From the NCBI GenBank assembly GCA_963575745.1, contig CAUYUJ010014268.1:308297-372296 (forward strand): DNA of 64,000 bases, given 5' to 3'. Both the position numbers and the translations under genes were made by a program. This document shows, in pieces, positions 1 to 11,500 of the stretch. Source of the DNA: Prorocentrum cordatum. Taxonomy: Eukaryota; Sar; Dinophyceae; Prorocentrales; Prorocentraceae. Position 1 is the first letter of the stretch; every line of letters begins with the position of its first letter. The notes under the pieces were generated by a model, which saw only the letters and a program-made list of their open reading frames with translations, did no database searches and was not told where the DNA came from.

Positions 1-139
1 ACAAAGTGCCACACGTGACGGCCCCCCGTGCCCCCTCAAACAACCGCCACTCGGAATGCGTGGCTGGCCTTGCGGCGGGACTTGCCGCAGGCGGCTGGAC
101 AGGGCAGCATGATTCTAGCAGTCTCGCCTTTTTCGGGCT

Positions 140-410
140 GCCGCCAACTCAAGACGGCCCACGAGAAACCCACAGGGGCCCAAGAGGAGCCCAAGACGGC
201 CCCAAGAGAAATCCAAGACGGCCCATGACGGCCCGGGGAAACCAAGACGGCCTCAGACGGCCCCTCGAAGGCCCGGCGACGGCGCCAAGACGGTCCCGCG
301 ACGGCCCGCAGACGCCCACCATACGACCCCAAGAGAGCTTCAAGTCGGCGTAAGAGGGCCCCACGACGATCCAAGCGAACTCCAAGGAATCCCGAAGACT
401 ATCTCCCGGG
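140..410. repeat. Degenerate CCAAGACGGCCC repeat block 1
   Basis: Short variants of CCAAGACGGCCC and CCCAAGAGGAGCCC recur about every 12-20 bases. The same repeat, in one or the other orientation, forms blocks near 27.7, 29.7, 39.5, 44.1 and 58.3 kb. Frames open across it are low-complexity shadows. Bases 1-139 show nothing recognisable. Confidence 0.7.
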
Positions 411-442
411 AGGCCATGAGCCCCAAGACGGCCCAAACCAGC

Positions 443-482
<40 letters not shown>

Positions 483-1095
483 GCATCATCATCAGCATCA
501 TCAGCACATCCACTTCCGCCACCACTACCACCTCCACTATCATCATGACCATGCGTATCATCAGCAGCGTCATCGTCACCATCATCAGCATCATCAGCAT
601 CATCAGTATCATCGTCACCCCTGATCCCCATCAATACTTCCATCATCATCATCAGCAGCATCATGCCCATCATCGTCGTCATCATCATCACCATCATCAT
701 CATTCCCGTCATCGAAATTATCGTCATCACCACCATCACCACCACCACCATCACAGTAGTCGTCATCATCATCAACATCATCATCAACACCACCATCATC
801 AACATTATCATCATCACCATCGTCATCGTCATCATTGTCGCCGTCATCATCATAATCACCATCACCATCGTCGTCGGCGACGCCGTCCTCACCATCATCA
901 CCATCAGCAGCAGCATCGTCATCTCAATTATTGCCATCAACATCACCCTCGTCATGATGTTGATCATCATCATGATGATGAGCATCATCATCCTCATCAT
1001 CAACATCCTCATCCTCATCATCATCATCCTCATCATCGTCATCGTCATCGGTATCTCCATCACACTGATGACCATCACTACCATCAGCATCATCG

Positions 1096-1129
<34 letters not shown>

Positions 1130-1293
1130 TACCACCCTCATCATCATCATCATCATCATCGCCACCATCACAATCACGATCACCGTCACCATCGTCATAC
1201 GAATCATCAACAGCATCGTCATCACCATCACCATCATCATCAGCTGCATCACCATCACCATCACAAGTACTACCAGCATAATCATCATCATAG

Positions 1294-1325
<32 letters not shown>

Positions 1326-2081
1326 GTCATCATCATCATCATCTTTAGCGAAATCTCACCATCACCTTCATCGTCATAGTCATCGTCATCATAATCATCA
1401 CCATCCCACCATCAGCATCAGCACCCTCACCATTACCATCATCAGCATCACCATCCTCATCCACATCCGCATCATCATCCTCATCAGCATCAACCTCAAC
1501 ATCATCAGTAGCTGCATTACCACCATCGCTATCATCACCAACATCGTTATCATCACCGTCATCATCACCATCATCAAACCAACACCATCATCACCACCAT
1601 CATCACCGTTGCCATCCCCATCAGCAAACTCATCATCGTCATCGTCGTCGTCATCACCTTTTTCACCATCACCATCGCCGTCGCCCTGACTCATCATCAA
1701 CATTATACACATCATCATCATCATCATACTCATCCCCAACATCATCATCATCATAACCATCATCATCATCGAGACCACCATCATCATCATCACCACAATC
1801 ATGCGCATTACCATCACCATGAGCATCATGATCCTCCTCATCATCAGCAGCATCAACATCAGCATCATTATCATTTCCATCATCAGCAGTCGAATCATCA
1901 TTATCATCACCATCATCACCAACACCACCACTTTCATCATCACCACCACCAACATCGTTATCATCATCGTAATTATCATCATCAGCACCAGCATCATCAT
2001 CAGCATCATCATCATCGACATTGCCATCATCATCACCAGCATCAGCATCGCTATCGTCCTCATAATCATCATCATCACCAC

Positions 2082-2125
<44 letters not shown>

Positions 2126-2168
2126 CCAGCATCACCACCACCACTTCCTCCTCCTCCTCATCATCATG
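443..2168. repeat. ATC/CAT triplet array, imperfect
   Basis: About 1.7 kb of almost continuous ATC triplets on the plus strand, with CAC, GTC, AGC and CTC variants. The frames across it read as poly-His, poly-Ile or poly-Ser (plus) and poly-Met or poly-Asp (minus), which marks them as by-products of the repeat. The interruptions make it look old. Confidence 0.95.
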
Positions 2169-2382
2169 GTTCGGCTAACAGAAGCACAAAGAAATAAGTC
2201 GGTCGGCGCGTCAGAGCGCAACAAACATATCACGAAATTCGGCCCGCAACTGTGAGCGAAAACTGAGGCGGAGGACGAAGACGAGGACGAGGAGGCCCAA
2301 ACGGCCACTTAGATCATCCAAAAGCGCACAGCGCAATCCAGAGGGAAGGAGGAAGGAGAAGAGGGAAGAAGGCAGGAGAAGC

Positions 2383-2640
2383 ATCATCATCATCATCAGC
2401 ATCATCATCGCCCTCACCATAATCAACATCAGCAGCAGCATCACCATCATCGCCATCATCCGAATCATCATCGTAGTCATCACCACCGCCATCATCACCA
2501 CCACCATCATCACAACCATCATCATCATCAACCACCATTACCATCAGCTTCTCCATCACCATCACCATCATCAGCAGCACAATCATCATCACAATCACTA
2601 TCACCATCATCATAGACATCATCACCGTCATCATCATCAC

Positions 2641-2707
<67 letters not shown>

Positions 2708-2717
2708 TTCATAATCG

Positions 2718-2772
<55 letters not shown>

Positions 2773-2880
2773 GATCATCACCATCACCGTCATCATCATC
2801 ACCATCATCACCGCCTCCATCATCACCATCATGATCCTCATCCTCATCCTCATCCGCGTTATTATCGTCCTCATCCTCAT
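2383..2880. repeat. ATC triplet array
   Basis: A second ATC array with a long pure core around 2641-2772. A 215-base non-repetitive spacer (2169-2382) with no recognisable gene separates it from the first array. Confidence 0.95.
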
Positions 2881-3984
2881 CCTCACCAGAGCGTGGGCCG
2901 ATCAGGAAGCACCGGCCAGCATGCCCGCCTCGCGCCCCCGCCGGCTCGCCCGAGGTCGAGCCTGAGCTTCCAAGCCTCGTGCTCGTGGGGGCTCTGTATC
3001 ATTCGGCGGCGAGCGAGGGGGCAAGCGAGAAGGAGAAGACCTTCTCAGAAGGCGGCGGGGCTTCTCCAAAAGTCTCCGGCCTTCTGGGAAGCTCTCGGTG
3101 TCTTCGGGGATGGCTTACCGCAACTTCGCAACTTCTCGGAAGGCCCGAGGCCTTCCGAGCCTTCTGAGAGGGCCCGCCCCTCCTCACTTCCCCCTCGGGC
3201 CCGCCGCCGAACAACATGACTAGCCGGCCTCTCTGCGGTTGATCGGGAGTTTCTGCATGGAGAGATGAGGAACGCGCTTTCTCCGCGACGCCGTCGATCC
3301 CTCCCCGATTTTGCGAAGATGTCCCGATAGAGGGGGCTGGTTGGGAATGATGCCGGACTGCTTCAGATTCCGTCAGGCTCGCCGGAAACAATGCAGGAAA
3401 CACAACACAATTGGTGGCCGCACGTCCTCGCGCGCAGGTGGTCAGGATGACGTGAGTTCCACAGGACCCTCCTCAAACAAATATCAGATTTTCCAGCGCA
3501 ATTTGGGGGAGAGAAGAAGGAAAGCTGAGGGGAATGACAGTGCCACGAAATCCGACAGTGCATCGATGAAAGCGGAGGGGGCAAGAGGAAGGAGGAGAGG
3601 GGAAAGCGGAGGAGAGTGCGACGCCATTCTCTTTTTCCTTTCCTCCCCTCCTGCCCCTCAAATGAGCCCATGCCGCCTGGAGCCCAGAAAGACCCTGGGT
3701 ACGGCCTCGTCTGGCGCCGACGGCGCTAGAAGACTGCCTAAGAGGAGGCCCCTGAGAGGCTCCAAAAAATTAGCATCCCCCCACCTAAGACGAAGCCAGC
3801 ACAGGGACAAAACCGGATAGGGATAAATGGAGGATGTATCGGGCGCCGCGGCCGTTCCAGAGCGCTCCAGGACCCGCTTCCTTCATTGAGAGCGCAGCCG
3901 ACCGCTGACGTCCGCCGACGTGATTCTTTCGTCGCTTCCAATCCGCGGCCCCGGAGGTCCAGGCGGCTTCCCCCGGGGGCAACC
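2881..3984. other. No gene recognised
   Basis: GC-rich unique DNA. A short stretch at 3030-3175 repeats CTTCTC and GGAAG words, with CTTCTCAGAAGG-like inverted segments. A purine-rich patch follows near 3505-3615. Open frames are present but none shows a recognisable domain. Confidence 0.5.
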
Positions 3985-4095
3985 CTTCTTACAGGATCGA
4001 GTTTTGATGGCCCTGGGGCCCAGAAACAGTGCCGAAATCTGGGAGGAAGCGCCGACTGAACAAATATCGTGCCGTCTGGGATCTGAGACAGGATC
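3985..4095 (+). repeat. Dispersed family R1, copy 1
   Basis: Contains the family core TGATGGCCCTGGGGCCC followed by a GAAA-rich segment and a GGGATCTGAG end. Related segments lie at 7612-7693 (reverse), 48470-48570, 51705-51800 and 52380-52575. No open frame is shared between copies. Confidence 0.55.
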
Positions 4096-4149
4096 GAGGA
4101 GGGGAGCAGCGAGGGGGGAGCTTGGAACGGGGGGGGGGGGCTGGCGAAG

Positions 4150-4275
4150 AGGGGGGGGGAGGGACACATCGAGCTGGAATCGGCGATGCTTCCCATAGGC
4201 CGCCGCGGGCACCCGATGGGCTGCCGGGCTCCCATCGGCGATCCTTGGGCGACCGGCGACCGATGCGCCCCCCGC
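4150..4275 (+). repeat. Dispersed family R3, copy 1
   Basis: Begins with CATCGAGCTGGAATCGGCGA after a G-rich run, and continues with GATGGGC and ATCGGCGA words. Similar blocks at 6925-7115 and 46585-46770 start the same way and also follow G-rich or triplet DNA. Confidence 0.5.
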
Positions 4276-4573
4276 CCCGAGCCTCTCCGCGCCCCCCCGG
4301 TGGCTGCCGGGCCGCGCCCCGTGCCTCCGGCGGTCGCTCGGGCGCTCGGGGCTCCCTCGGAGAGGCCCTCGGCGAGGCGCAGCCGCTGGGGAGGACCCCG
4401 GGGCTGGAGACCAGGTGGCCGCAGGCGCTGCCGTTGGCGCGGCGGCGGCGGCGGAGCGGCTGGCTGGCGCGCTGCCGGGCGCTGACGGCGCGGCAGCCCG
4501 CGGCGGCAGGGGAGCCCCCCCCGGGTGGCAGCTGCACCCCCTCCCTCCCGGGGACCCAGGGGCCCAGGATGAA

Positions 4574-4759
4574 AAGGTCCCCACACCTCGAGCCTCGGAG
4601 GCCCATCCCAGGAGGTGGCTTCCATCTCGCAAGCTGTGCCCAGGCACGTCCTTCGCCGTCCCGTCGAGCTCGTCGCGGCATAGGAGCTCGTCGCTGCACA
4701 TCTTCTTTGCCACCGTCGAGAGAAGGTCCCCACACCTGGAGCCTCGAAGGCCCGTCCCC
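4574..4759 (+). repeat. Pair of 36-bp direct repeats
   Basis: AAGGTCCCCACACCT followed by GAGCCTCG and AGGCCC occurs at 4574-4609 and again at 4724-4759, with a few differences. The 114 bases between them hold no recognisable gene. Confidence 0.6.
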
Positions 4760-5998
4760 CTGCTGACGTTTCCTGTGGGACCCCTCCTGGGGCGCGTTCT
4801 GGCCAGACTCTTGGCGCGGACCCGGCCGAGGGGCCACGAGGGCGCCCGAGGAAGAGCAACAGGAGGGGAAAGAGAGCCTCAACCCTCGAGTTAGGTCTCG
4901 GGCATGTCCCCCTGCAGGCGTGTTCTGCACGACAAGTGAAAAGTATGCGAAAAATGCTCAAAAACAGACTTGTAAAAAATAATCGCACAATGGTCCCCAT
5001 ACTACTCTTCAGAACTAACTATTTTTGAACATTCACCCTGTAGAGGGGCATCCCCGGCTTGACCCTCGAGCCTTGAGCCCCCGAGCCTACCCCTGAGAGG
5101 CTGACCGAAACGACGGCATCCCGCTGGAACGCATCCCGAGGCTGAAGCCCGAAGAGCACGGACGAACACGCCCGCAAATCTCGAACCTCGACCCCGAAAC
5201 TTCCAGAAAAGCGGCGGCTCTCACCCCTGATCCGCCGTACCTCGGGCGATTTCAAAGCAGGGTAGAAATTTCGTTAGTACAACCCGCACCCGGTCCCCAA
5301 CATTGAGGCTTCGACCCCGGAATCGAACAAGGTCAATCCCCACCTTCAATAATAGAGTTCCCAAGCTCCATATTGCAGAAGACCACAAGTGGAGTTGCCA
5401 AACTCCAGACTGGAGTACTGAACTCGACCAAAAAGCAAGGTTCAATGTTCAGGTTTTGGTCCAACAGTATTGTATTGGGGTTCGGAACTGTAGACTAAGA
5501 CTTCAATGTTGGGTTGCTGTTTCGATTCTGGGGCTGGGAGATCCAACCAATGTTGGGCTTTCGCTCGGCCCGGTGGCAATGTCATCTCGGGGCATCTTGC
5601 AAGGATGCCTCGAGCGGGTGCCTCGTCCCTCAGCCAAAGTGGGAGGATGTATCGAGGGGGGCCTGGTCCCTGCCCGAATGATCGGATTCCGTCAGAAGGA
5701 CCCTCGTTCATGGACAAACCGCGAGGGTTTTTTTGAGCGGGAGCCTCATCAAATCTCATCACTCCTAGCACCTCACTCGTGTGCCTCATCCTCCCCCCTC
5801 CTCCTCCGCTGTCCCCTCGCATGGCTCGGCTCCGGTAGGCTGCTGATGCTGCTGCTGCTCCTCCTCCTACTCTTTGCCCTCCTCATCCTCCAACCGCTGC
5901 TGCTGCTGCCAATAAAATCCAAGCCCGCCCGAAACAGTCACCAAATGCCTCGGGCGACTGTTCTGGGGCGGGCCCCTGTTCCGGGCGACGGCCTCCTC
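4760..5998. other. No gene recognised
   Basis: Mixed-composition unique DNA, less GC-rich than most of the window around 5260-5560, where CTCCA/TGGAGT words recur. Open frames are short or lack any recognisable domain. CTG/CTC-rich sequence begins at about 5840. Confidence 0.45.
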
Positions 5999-6170
5999 CT
6001 CCTTCTCCTCTTCCTCCTCCACCTCCTCCTCCTCCTCTTCCTCTTCTTCCTCCTCCTCCTCCTCCTCCTCCTCCTCCTCCTCCTCCTCCTCCTCCTCCTC
6101 CTCCTCCTCCTCCTCCTCCTCCTCCTCCTCCTCCTCCCCCTCGCCCCTTCCTCCCCTTTCTCCTCCTCAC
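5999..6170. repeat. TCC triplet array
   Basis: CTCCTC repeats with a pure core around 6050-6136. They create long poly-Leu (plus) and poly-Gly/Arg (minus) shadow frames. The array abuts a partial T2 copy on its right. Confidence 0.95.
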
Positions 6171-6180
6171 CTCCTCCCCC

Positions 6181-6290
6181 TCGGCGGATCCGCCTCTTGG
6201 ACCCCCAAAGGTTTGGATCCCTTCCCCAAGACCTGCTTCTCATCCAGAACCGTTTTTTGACGGTCCTGGGGCCCAACGAGAGACCCTAGA
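6181..6290 (+). repeat. Dispersed TIR family T2, partial copy
   Basis: Carries the family core GTTTTTTGACGGTCCTGGGG followed by CCCAACGAGAG. Full copies are at 52736-52920 and 55258-55437. Its first 47 bases recur inverted at 7258-7310, and each arm borders a triplet array. Confidence 0.6.
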
Positions 6291-6415
6291 GGCCGCAAAC
6301 GGCTAAAACCCCCCCTGTGCCGTCGTGATCACAAAAGTCTTAACCCGAAGCAAAACCAACATCCGCAAACAAACGCAAAAGCACGAATGGGCCCGGCGTC
6401 GCGTGAGGGGCAGCA

Positions 6416-6749
6416 GGCTCTGCAAGGCGGACTCGCACGACGGCGTCCCCTCCCTCCCTCCCTCCCTCCCCCCTCCCTCTCTAGGGGGCAAACAAACCGA
6501 CCTCGCTTTTGACCACCCTCGCTTCCAAGAGATTCCAAGCGATACCAAACTACGGCCTGTACTGGTCAGGCCGCTTGACGAGGAGGCGCGTGGTATGAGT
6601 TGGTTTTGCCTGGAAGCGAAAGCGGGGTAGGTAATTCACGCTCTGACTCTCCCCCTCCACGCTACCCCTCCATTCTGCCTCTCCTCCCTCCCTCCCTCCC
6701 TCCCCTCCCTCGGCGGATGGCTCTGCGAGGCGGACCGGCACGACGGCAC
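6416..6749 (+). repeat. 29-bp direct repeats flanking a T1 element
   Basis: GGCTCTGCAAGGCGGACTCG recurs in near-identical form at 6416-6446 and 6719-6749. Between them lie two CCCT-rich tracts (6449-6480 and 6685-6712) and the T1 element. The arrangement suggests a duplicated segment or long flanking repeats. Confidence 0.5.
6497..6646 (+). mobile_element. T1 short TIR element (MITE-like), copy 1
   Basis: About 146 bp, closely matched in length and sequence by 15427-15576. The ends are imperfect inverted repeats: ACCTCGCTTTTGACC with CGCTTCCA at the left, and TGGAAGCG with AAAGCGGGGTAGG at the right. It has no coding capacity. The TIRs, small size and repetition suggest a non-autonomous DNA transposon; no transposase was found here. 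Confidence 0.6.
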
Positions 6750-6841
6750 ACCCCGCCCGAGGTGCACGGCGGCGTGCCGGCCGGGGAGGCCGCCGGACGC
6801 AAAGGGCGGCGGCGCCGCCTCGGGGGGCGGGGGCGAGGGGC

Positions 6842-6922
6842 AACGATAATCAGGGGGGGGGGGGCTGGCACAGCAGAGGGGCAACGATAATCAGGGGCAA
6901 CGATAATCAGGGGGGGGGGCTG
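6842..6922 (+). repeat. Three-copy AACGATAATCAGG tandem repeat
   Basis: GGCAACGATAATCAGGGG occurs three times, two of the copies followed by a G run and CTGGCA. The sequence then merges into the R3 family block. Confidence 0.7.
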
Positions 6923-6924
6923 GC

Positions 6925-7115
6925 ATAGGAGGGGGGAACGTCGACCTGGAGTCGGCGACGCGTCGCCGACAGATCGGCGATAGGCCCCTGATAGCAAATC
7001 CCCACGTTCCTGGGCGAGGTGGGGCTATCGGGCCCCTATCGGCGGGGAATGGACCATTGGGGGTCGATGCACCCCCCCCTGCGCCTGTCCCCCCTATCGT
7101 TGCCCCTGAGAGGGG
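6925..7115 (+). repeat. Dispersed family R3, copy 2
   Basis: Starts ACGTCGACCTGGAGTCGGCG and ends near a CCCCCCCCTG...CCCCCCTATCGTTGC segment. The 46585-46770 copy shares both ends. It contains the palindrome GGCGACGCGTCGCC. Confidence 0.5.
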
Positions 7116-7257
7116 TGGCATGCGGGCGCGGGCTGAGGACCACGACCCCCTCGTGTTATGAACAAAAATAACGGCGGGAGGTGCCTCCCAATGTTCGGCC
7201 TCTGGGGTGCGGGCCCGTCAAAAAAAGCTCGGGATGAGAAAGCGATCCCAATGAAGG

Positions 7258-7500
7258 GATCCAAGAGTCCAGACCTTTGGGGGTCCAAAGAGCGGATCTG
7301 CCGAGGGGAGGGGGCAAGGGAGGAGGGGGAGGAGGAGGAGGAGGAGGAGGAGGAGGAGGAGGAGGAGGAGGAGGAGGAGGAGGAGGAGGAGGGAGAGGAG
7401 GAGGAGGAGGAGGAGGAGGAGGAGGAGGAGGAGGACGAAGAGGAGGAGGATGAGGATGAGGAGGAGGGGGAGAAGAAAGAGGATCGGGAGAAGAAGGACG
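7258..7500 (-). repeat. Inverted T2 end plus GAG triplet array
   Basis: Bases 7258-7310 are the reverse complement of 6180-6227 with few changes. The GAG array at 7316-7500 mirrors the TCC array at 5999-6170. Together they form a large interrupted inverted repeat. The poly-Glu frame across the array is a shadow. Confidence 0.65.
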
Positions 7501-7611
7501 ACGAAGAGGGCGGGGAGGGCGAAGGACGCGAGAAACCTCTCGGAGTCCACGCCGTGAAAAAATCGTGACGTCGGGGGTCTGTGAAGGGGGGGGGCCAGGC
7601 GCTTTCGCCTG

Positions 7612-7693
7612 CCAGGCGTTTGCAACTTGTTCACACCTGGCGTTTTCGCATGGATTTTAGGTCCCCGGGGCCCTCACATATCGATCCGGCTCG
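7612..7693 (-). repeat. Dispersed family R1, reverse copy
   Basis: Read on the minus strand it gives GAGCCGGATCGATATGTGAG, then GGGCCCCGGGG and a GCGAAAACGCCAGG segment. This matches the core of the copies at 48470 and 51705. Confidence 0.6.
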
Positions 7694-7811
7694 AAAAAAT
7701 GCGCAGAAAGATCAGGTCTGGAGCTTTGTTGGTGCTTTTTCGTGGAGTTGCAAATTTGTCGTGGCGTCGTATCTCCAGGGAGGGCAGGCGGGCGCCGGCT
7801 GAGGAGGGGGC

Positions 7812-7860
<49 letters not shown>

Positions 7861-7999
7861 TAACATTAACATTAACATTAGCATTAGCACTAGCATTAGC
7901 ATTAGCATTAGCATTAGCATTAGCATTAGCATTAGCATTAGCATTAGCATTAGCATTAGCATTAGCATTAGCATTAGCATTAGCATTAGCATTAGCATT

Positions 8000-8049
<50 letters not shown>
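7812..8049. repeat. CAG array / CATTAG hexamer array / CAG array
   Basis: About 15 CAG units (7812-7857), then three CATTAA units and about twenty CATTAG units (to about 8001), then about 15 more CAG units (to 8049). The hexamer stays nearly pure over about 140 bases. Frames across it read Ser-Ile or Asn-Ala repeats and are unlikely to be genes. Confidence 0.95.
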
Positions 8050-8051
<2 letters not shown>

Positions 8052-8282
8052 TGAGGAGGCGACTCCTGGAAGGGCTTCGTCCGAACATTCGGCCCGATAG
8101 GAGGCCACTGAGCTGGATTAGGCTGCAGGCTTGATAAAGACCGGGATTGAGCAGGATGCAGTGGGATTGAGCCAGATTGAGCGGGACCAATCAGCATGAA
8201 CCGGGATCTGACCAGATTTGGCAAATTCTCAGCGCACGGGCGCGGACTGAGCAGGGGGGATCCGAGGCTCCGAAAGCATTGG

Positions 8283-8400
8283 AGCGGCCAACCTGAGGCC
8301 GTTTTCGGCCTCCAACGGCCCTCGCTGGGTCCCGGGACCGTGCAATACTGCTCAAGACGAAAAGCTGGCGGTCCAGACCTCTGGGACCCGCGCATCCAAA
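8283..8400 (-). repeat. Dispersed TIR family T2, reverse copy
   Basis: On the minus strand it reads GGTCTGGACC..., then CACGGTCCCGGGACCCAGCG and AGGGCC...GGAGGCCGAAAA. These match the centre of the full T2 copy at 52736-52920. No terminal repeats are clear here. Confidence 0.5.
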
Positions 8401-8454
8401 AAAATGGAGCGCCCGATGTCTGGGAAAGGGGTGGGGCAGCAGCGGCAAAAGGAG

Positions 8455-8514
8455 GCGGGGGAGGAGGAGGAGGAGGAGGAGGAGGAGGAGGAGGAGGAGG
8501 AGGAAGAGGAGGAG
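8455..8514. repeat. GGA array with left LINE target-site duplication
   Basis: A GGA array whose last 15 bases (8500-8514) are GAGGAAGAGGAGGAG. The same 15-mer sits at 15209-15223 on the far side of the LINE. The GAA interruption makes the match informative within an otherwise monotonous repeat. Confidence 0.85.
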
Positions 8515-8548
8515 TTTTTTTTTTTCACCAGCGCTGCACTGCCCACAA

Positions 8549-11500
8549 TCAAGCGAGCAAAAAGTTGAATGGCTCCACCTGTACGTGGTCCAATTTGGGA
8601 TGCTTACCCTTCAGAAGCTTATTCCAAGCTGAAGCGGCAAAATTGGAAATCGCTTTCTTACGTCTGAAATCAGCATCTGTAAGGCAATCTTTGGCAAGAT
8701 TGCGGAACTGGCCTCCTGTTGTATATGCCTTGCATCTGGAGCAGGCGTATAGCAACGTACCGTCGGTGCAGGAGAAGACCTTAAGCGAGTGCTTACGCTG
8801 CCCAATCGCGAGGGCAACAGCGGGCAGCTCACCAGAACAGTTCTCGATCGGAGGCTTCTGCTCACAACGCCGGCTCTTCAAACAGCGCTGGCATCTCCAA
8901 AACGAGCGGCACCACAGCCACTCGTGACAAATACCAGTCGAATTCGACGCCTTGGGGCGAGGAGGATGAGGAGTCCGAGGAACGCCATCGAGATCAAGTC
9001 TCGGCCAGAGAGGCATCAGTCGGGCGGCCAAGGCACAGACCTTGCGGGCAACCGCGACTTTATCGTCGATCACCTGCAACTCGTTAGGTGAAGCCCTGGG
9101 ATGGCTCCAAGCACCTTTCTTGGCCGCCTTGTCTGCCTGATCATTGCCCTGCTTATAGAAAAGCCCGTCGGCTGAAAGCGAGCCATCGTCCACAACATGA
9201 GCCTTTACTTTGTGGACTTGTGAGTACATACTATTCGACATGTTTAAAAGGGCTCCCGCGTAGAGCTTCTTATAAGAGACCTGCACGGGAGCAGGGGAGT
9301 TAAACGCGAGGACCACATTGGCACAATCGGAGTAACCCGTCGAGGGCCCACAAAGAAGCTCATTGGTGGCCCCTAAACCGCAGAACTCACCAGCCTGGGA
9401 GGTTTGGGGGAGAAAACTGGGAACGGGACCCGAAAGAGTGCACAAAAGCTGCCGTTGATCGTCGTAGACCGCAGCCCCCCAGCCGGCCCTAGACATCTCC
9501 TTGATGGGGCTCTTGAGACCTGACCCGTCGAAGAAGATGTGCCCTTGGATGTTCGCAGAAGTGTTGTCTGGGTCGTCTACCCACTGCACCGACATACCGC
9601 CTCCAGCCACTGGCCCTGGTACAGACTCGCCAGGATGCTGAAAGATGCCCTTGGTGAACAGATTCCAATCTGGGCTGTCGGGAGTGATGGCACCAGCGCG
9701 GGCGATCAACTCATCGTCCACTACATCTAGCCGCTGTTCACTAACAGCCGGACACTTCCACAGACGGTGATGCATAGTATCTTCCGCAGCACCGCACATG
9801 GGACAGAGATTGTCATCAAGCAAGTAACCCGCATCTGTGGCCCTGGTCTTAGTCCAGCAAGCTCCACATACTAGACTGCGAATACAACCCTTTTCAAAAT
9901 TGGACCACTTCTTCTTCTGAAGTTCCTGGAGGACAATGTCGTAACATGCCCTGTCTGCGCCCATCCCAAGAGCAGCTCCCGACAGCTTCTGAAGGTGACG
10001 AATGACTCCTTCCCTCAAAAACCTTTTGAGCATCCTGGGGGAGGTGTTGGTCAGACCTAAGGACACCTGCTGGTCCGTGACAATGGTGGTGAAATCGATC
10101 ATGTTCCACCCGATCCTTGACAGGGAAGCCCTAACCGCCGAAAGAGGTCCAGACACTTTCTTCCAAGAAATCGGAGGACCTCCAAAAGCCGAGTCCCAGG
10201 ACGCCCTCAGAACCGGGAAGGGGACCGAAAACGCGTACTGCCTAGTACTGGTGAGCCAGACCTCTTTCGCATATCTCAAAATCGGCGCCGTCGCCGCGTA
10301 GTAGCACGGGTCGTGCTCTAAGATGGTGAGCGACGTGAGGCTGCGCGAGCCTGCGGAGGGCTTGACACACTTGCCGAAAGAGCGGCGGAGCAGCTTGAGC
10401 TCGTGGTCGGAGGTGCCGTGGACCTCCGCTCCGAAAGTGGCTCCTGCTAAAGGTCCGGCAATGAAGACCTTCCGCGACCACTTCCCGAGAGCCTTCCTGG
10501 ATTTCCTGAATCTCTTAACCCTGGCTTTTAAGGTTCTGGCCCTGGATGTCCACTTCTTGCCCTTCTTACCGGAGCGTCTAGCCTTCCCTGCAGTGTCGTC
10601 GATCCCCAAATTCACCGCCGACTCCTTGGCAGGACCTCCTGCGAATCGGCCCAAAAACTGAACGAGCTTGTGGCCTAGCGAAGGAGTGGACGCGATGACA
10701 GAAGCCTTGTCTTCAGCAACGCTGCAATGCATATCAGTATGAATTGCGGTCATGAGCATAGTGGTGGTTTCTTTAAGGCCTATGCTGACAGACGACTCCG
10801 TTCCGACCGAACTAACTCCATAGTCGTCTATGTAAATGTCCAAGAACACATCCCGAGGAATGGGGAGCGGGTCGATAACGGGTATAAGGTAAATCCGCAC
10901 GAAGGTGGTGGCCATCGAACAGCCCGCAACGACTCCATTTATCGAATAATAGGGCCCCACAGACAGAGTAGAGAGCGTTAAGAACCTAGCTCCACGATAG
11001 GCCGTCATACAAACTCGCGTAATCTGTGATGGAAAACCTAGCTGCTTGGCCCGGGCCTCGACCAGCGGCAAATGCATGCCCTCGTAGAACTTGAACAAAT
11101 CCCAGAGCACGGAAGCTGCCGCTTTGCCTTCACGAACTCCTAGCTCGCTGCGAAGCGCCTGCCTCCATACCACATCTGAGGCCCCATTAGAGGCCGCGGC
11201 CGCCAGATAATTCCGAGAATTCGCGAGCTCCCACGAGGAAGCTAACTTACGACGGGCCCTTCCCCAGAGCCGGTACCCCGAACTGAAAAGGCCGATAGGC
11301 CTAAAGCCCCCCTGGGGCTTGGCTAAAAGCGCCATCTGCAACACCTGCAAGTGGTATGGAAGAAGGCCCGTGGCTTCAATCAGCTGGAGCAGAATACTGA
11401 AAGCCTCCAGGCAGCCGTCCGACATGCTAGCATAATGGCGCATGTGGAACCCGTCAACCGAGATGGCCGTGGCAGTGGAATAGGAGCGACTAATCATACG

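Noticed and set aside
149-1379. Long frames of poly-His, poly-Met, poly-Ile and poly-Ser
   Set aside because: They translate the ATC array in several frames and both strands; no start context, domain or non-repeat sequence supports a gene.
7858-8001. CATTAG array as a telomere
   Set aside because: The hexamer is not a known telomere repeat, is internal, and is bracketed by CAG arrays in unique DNA.
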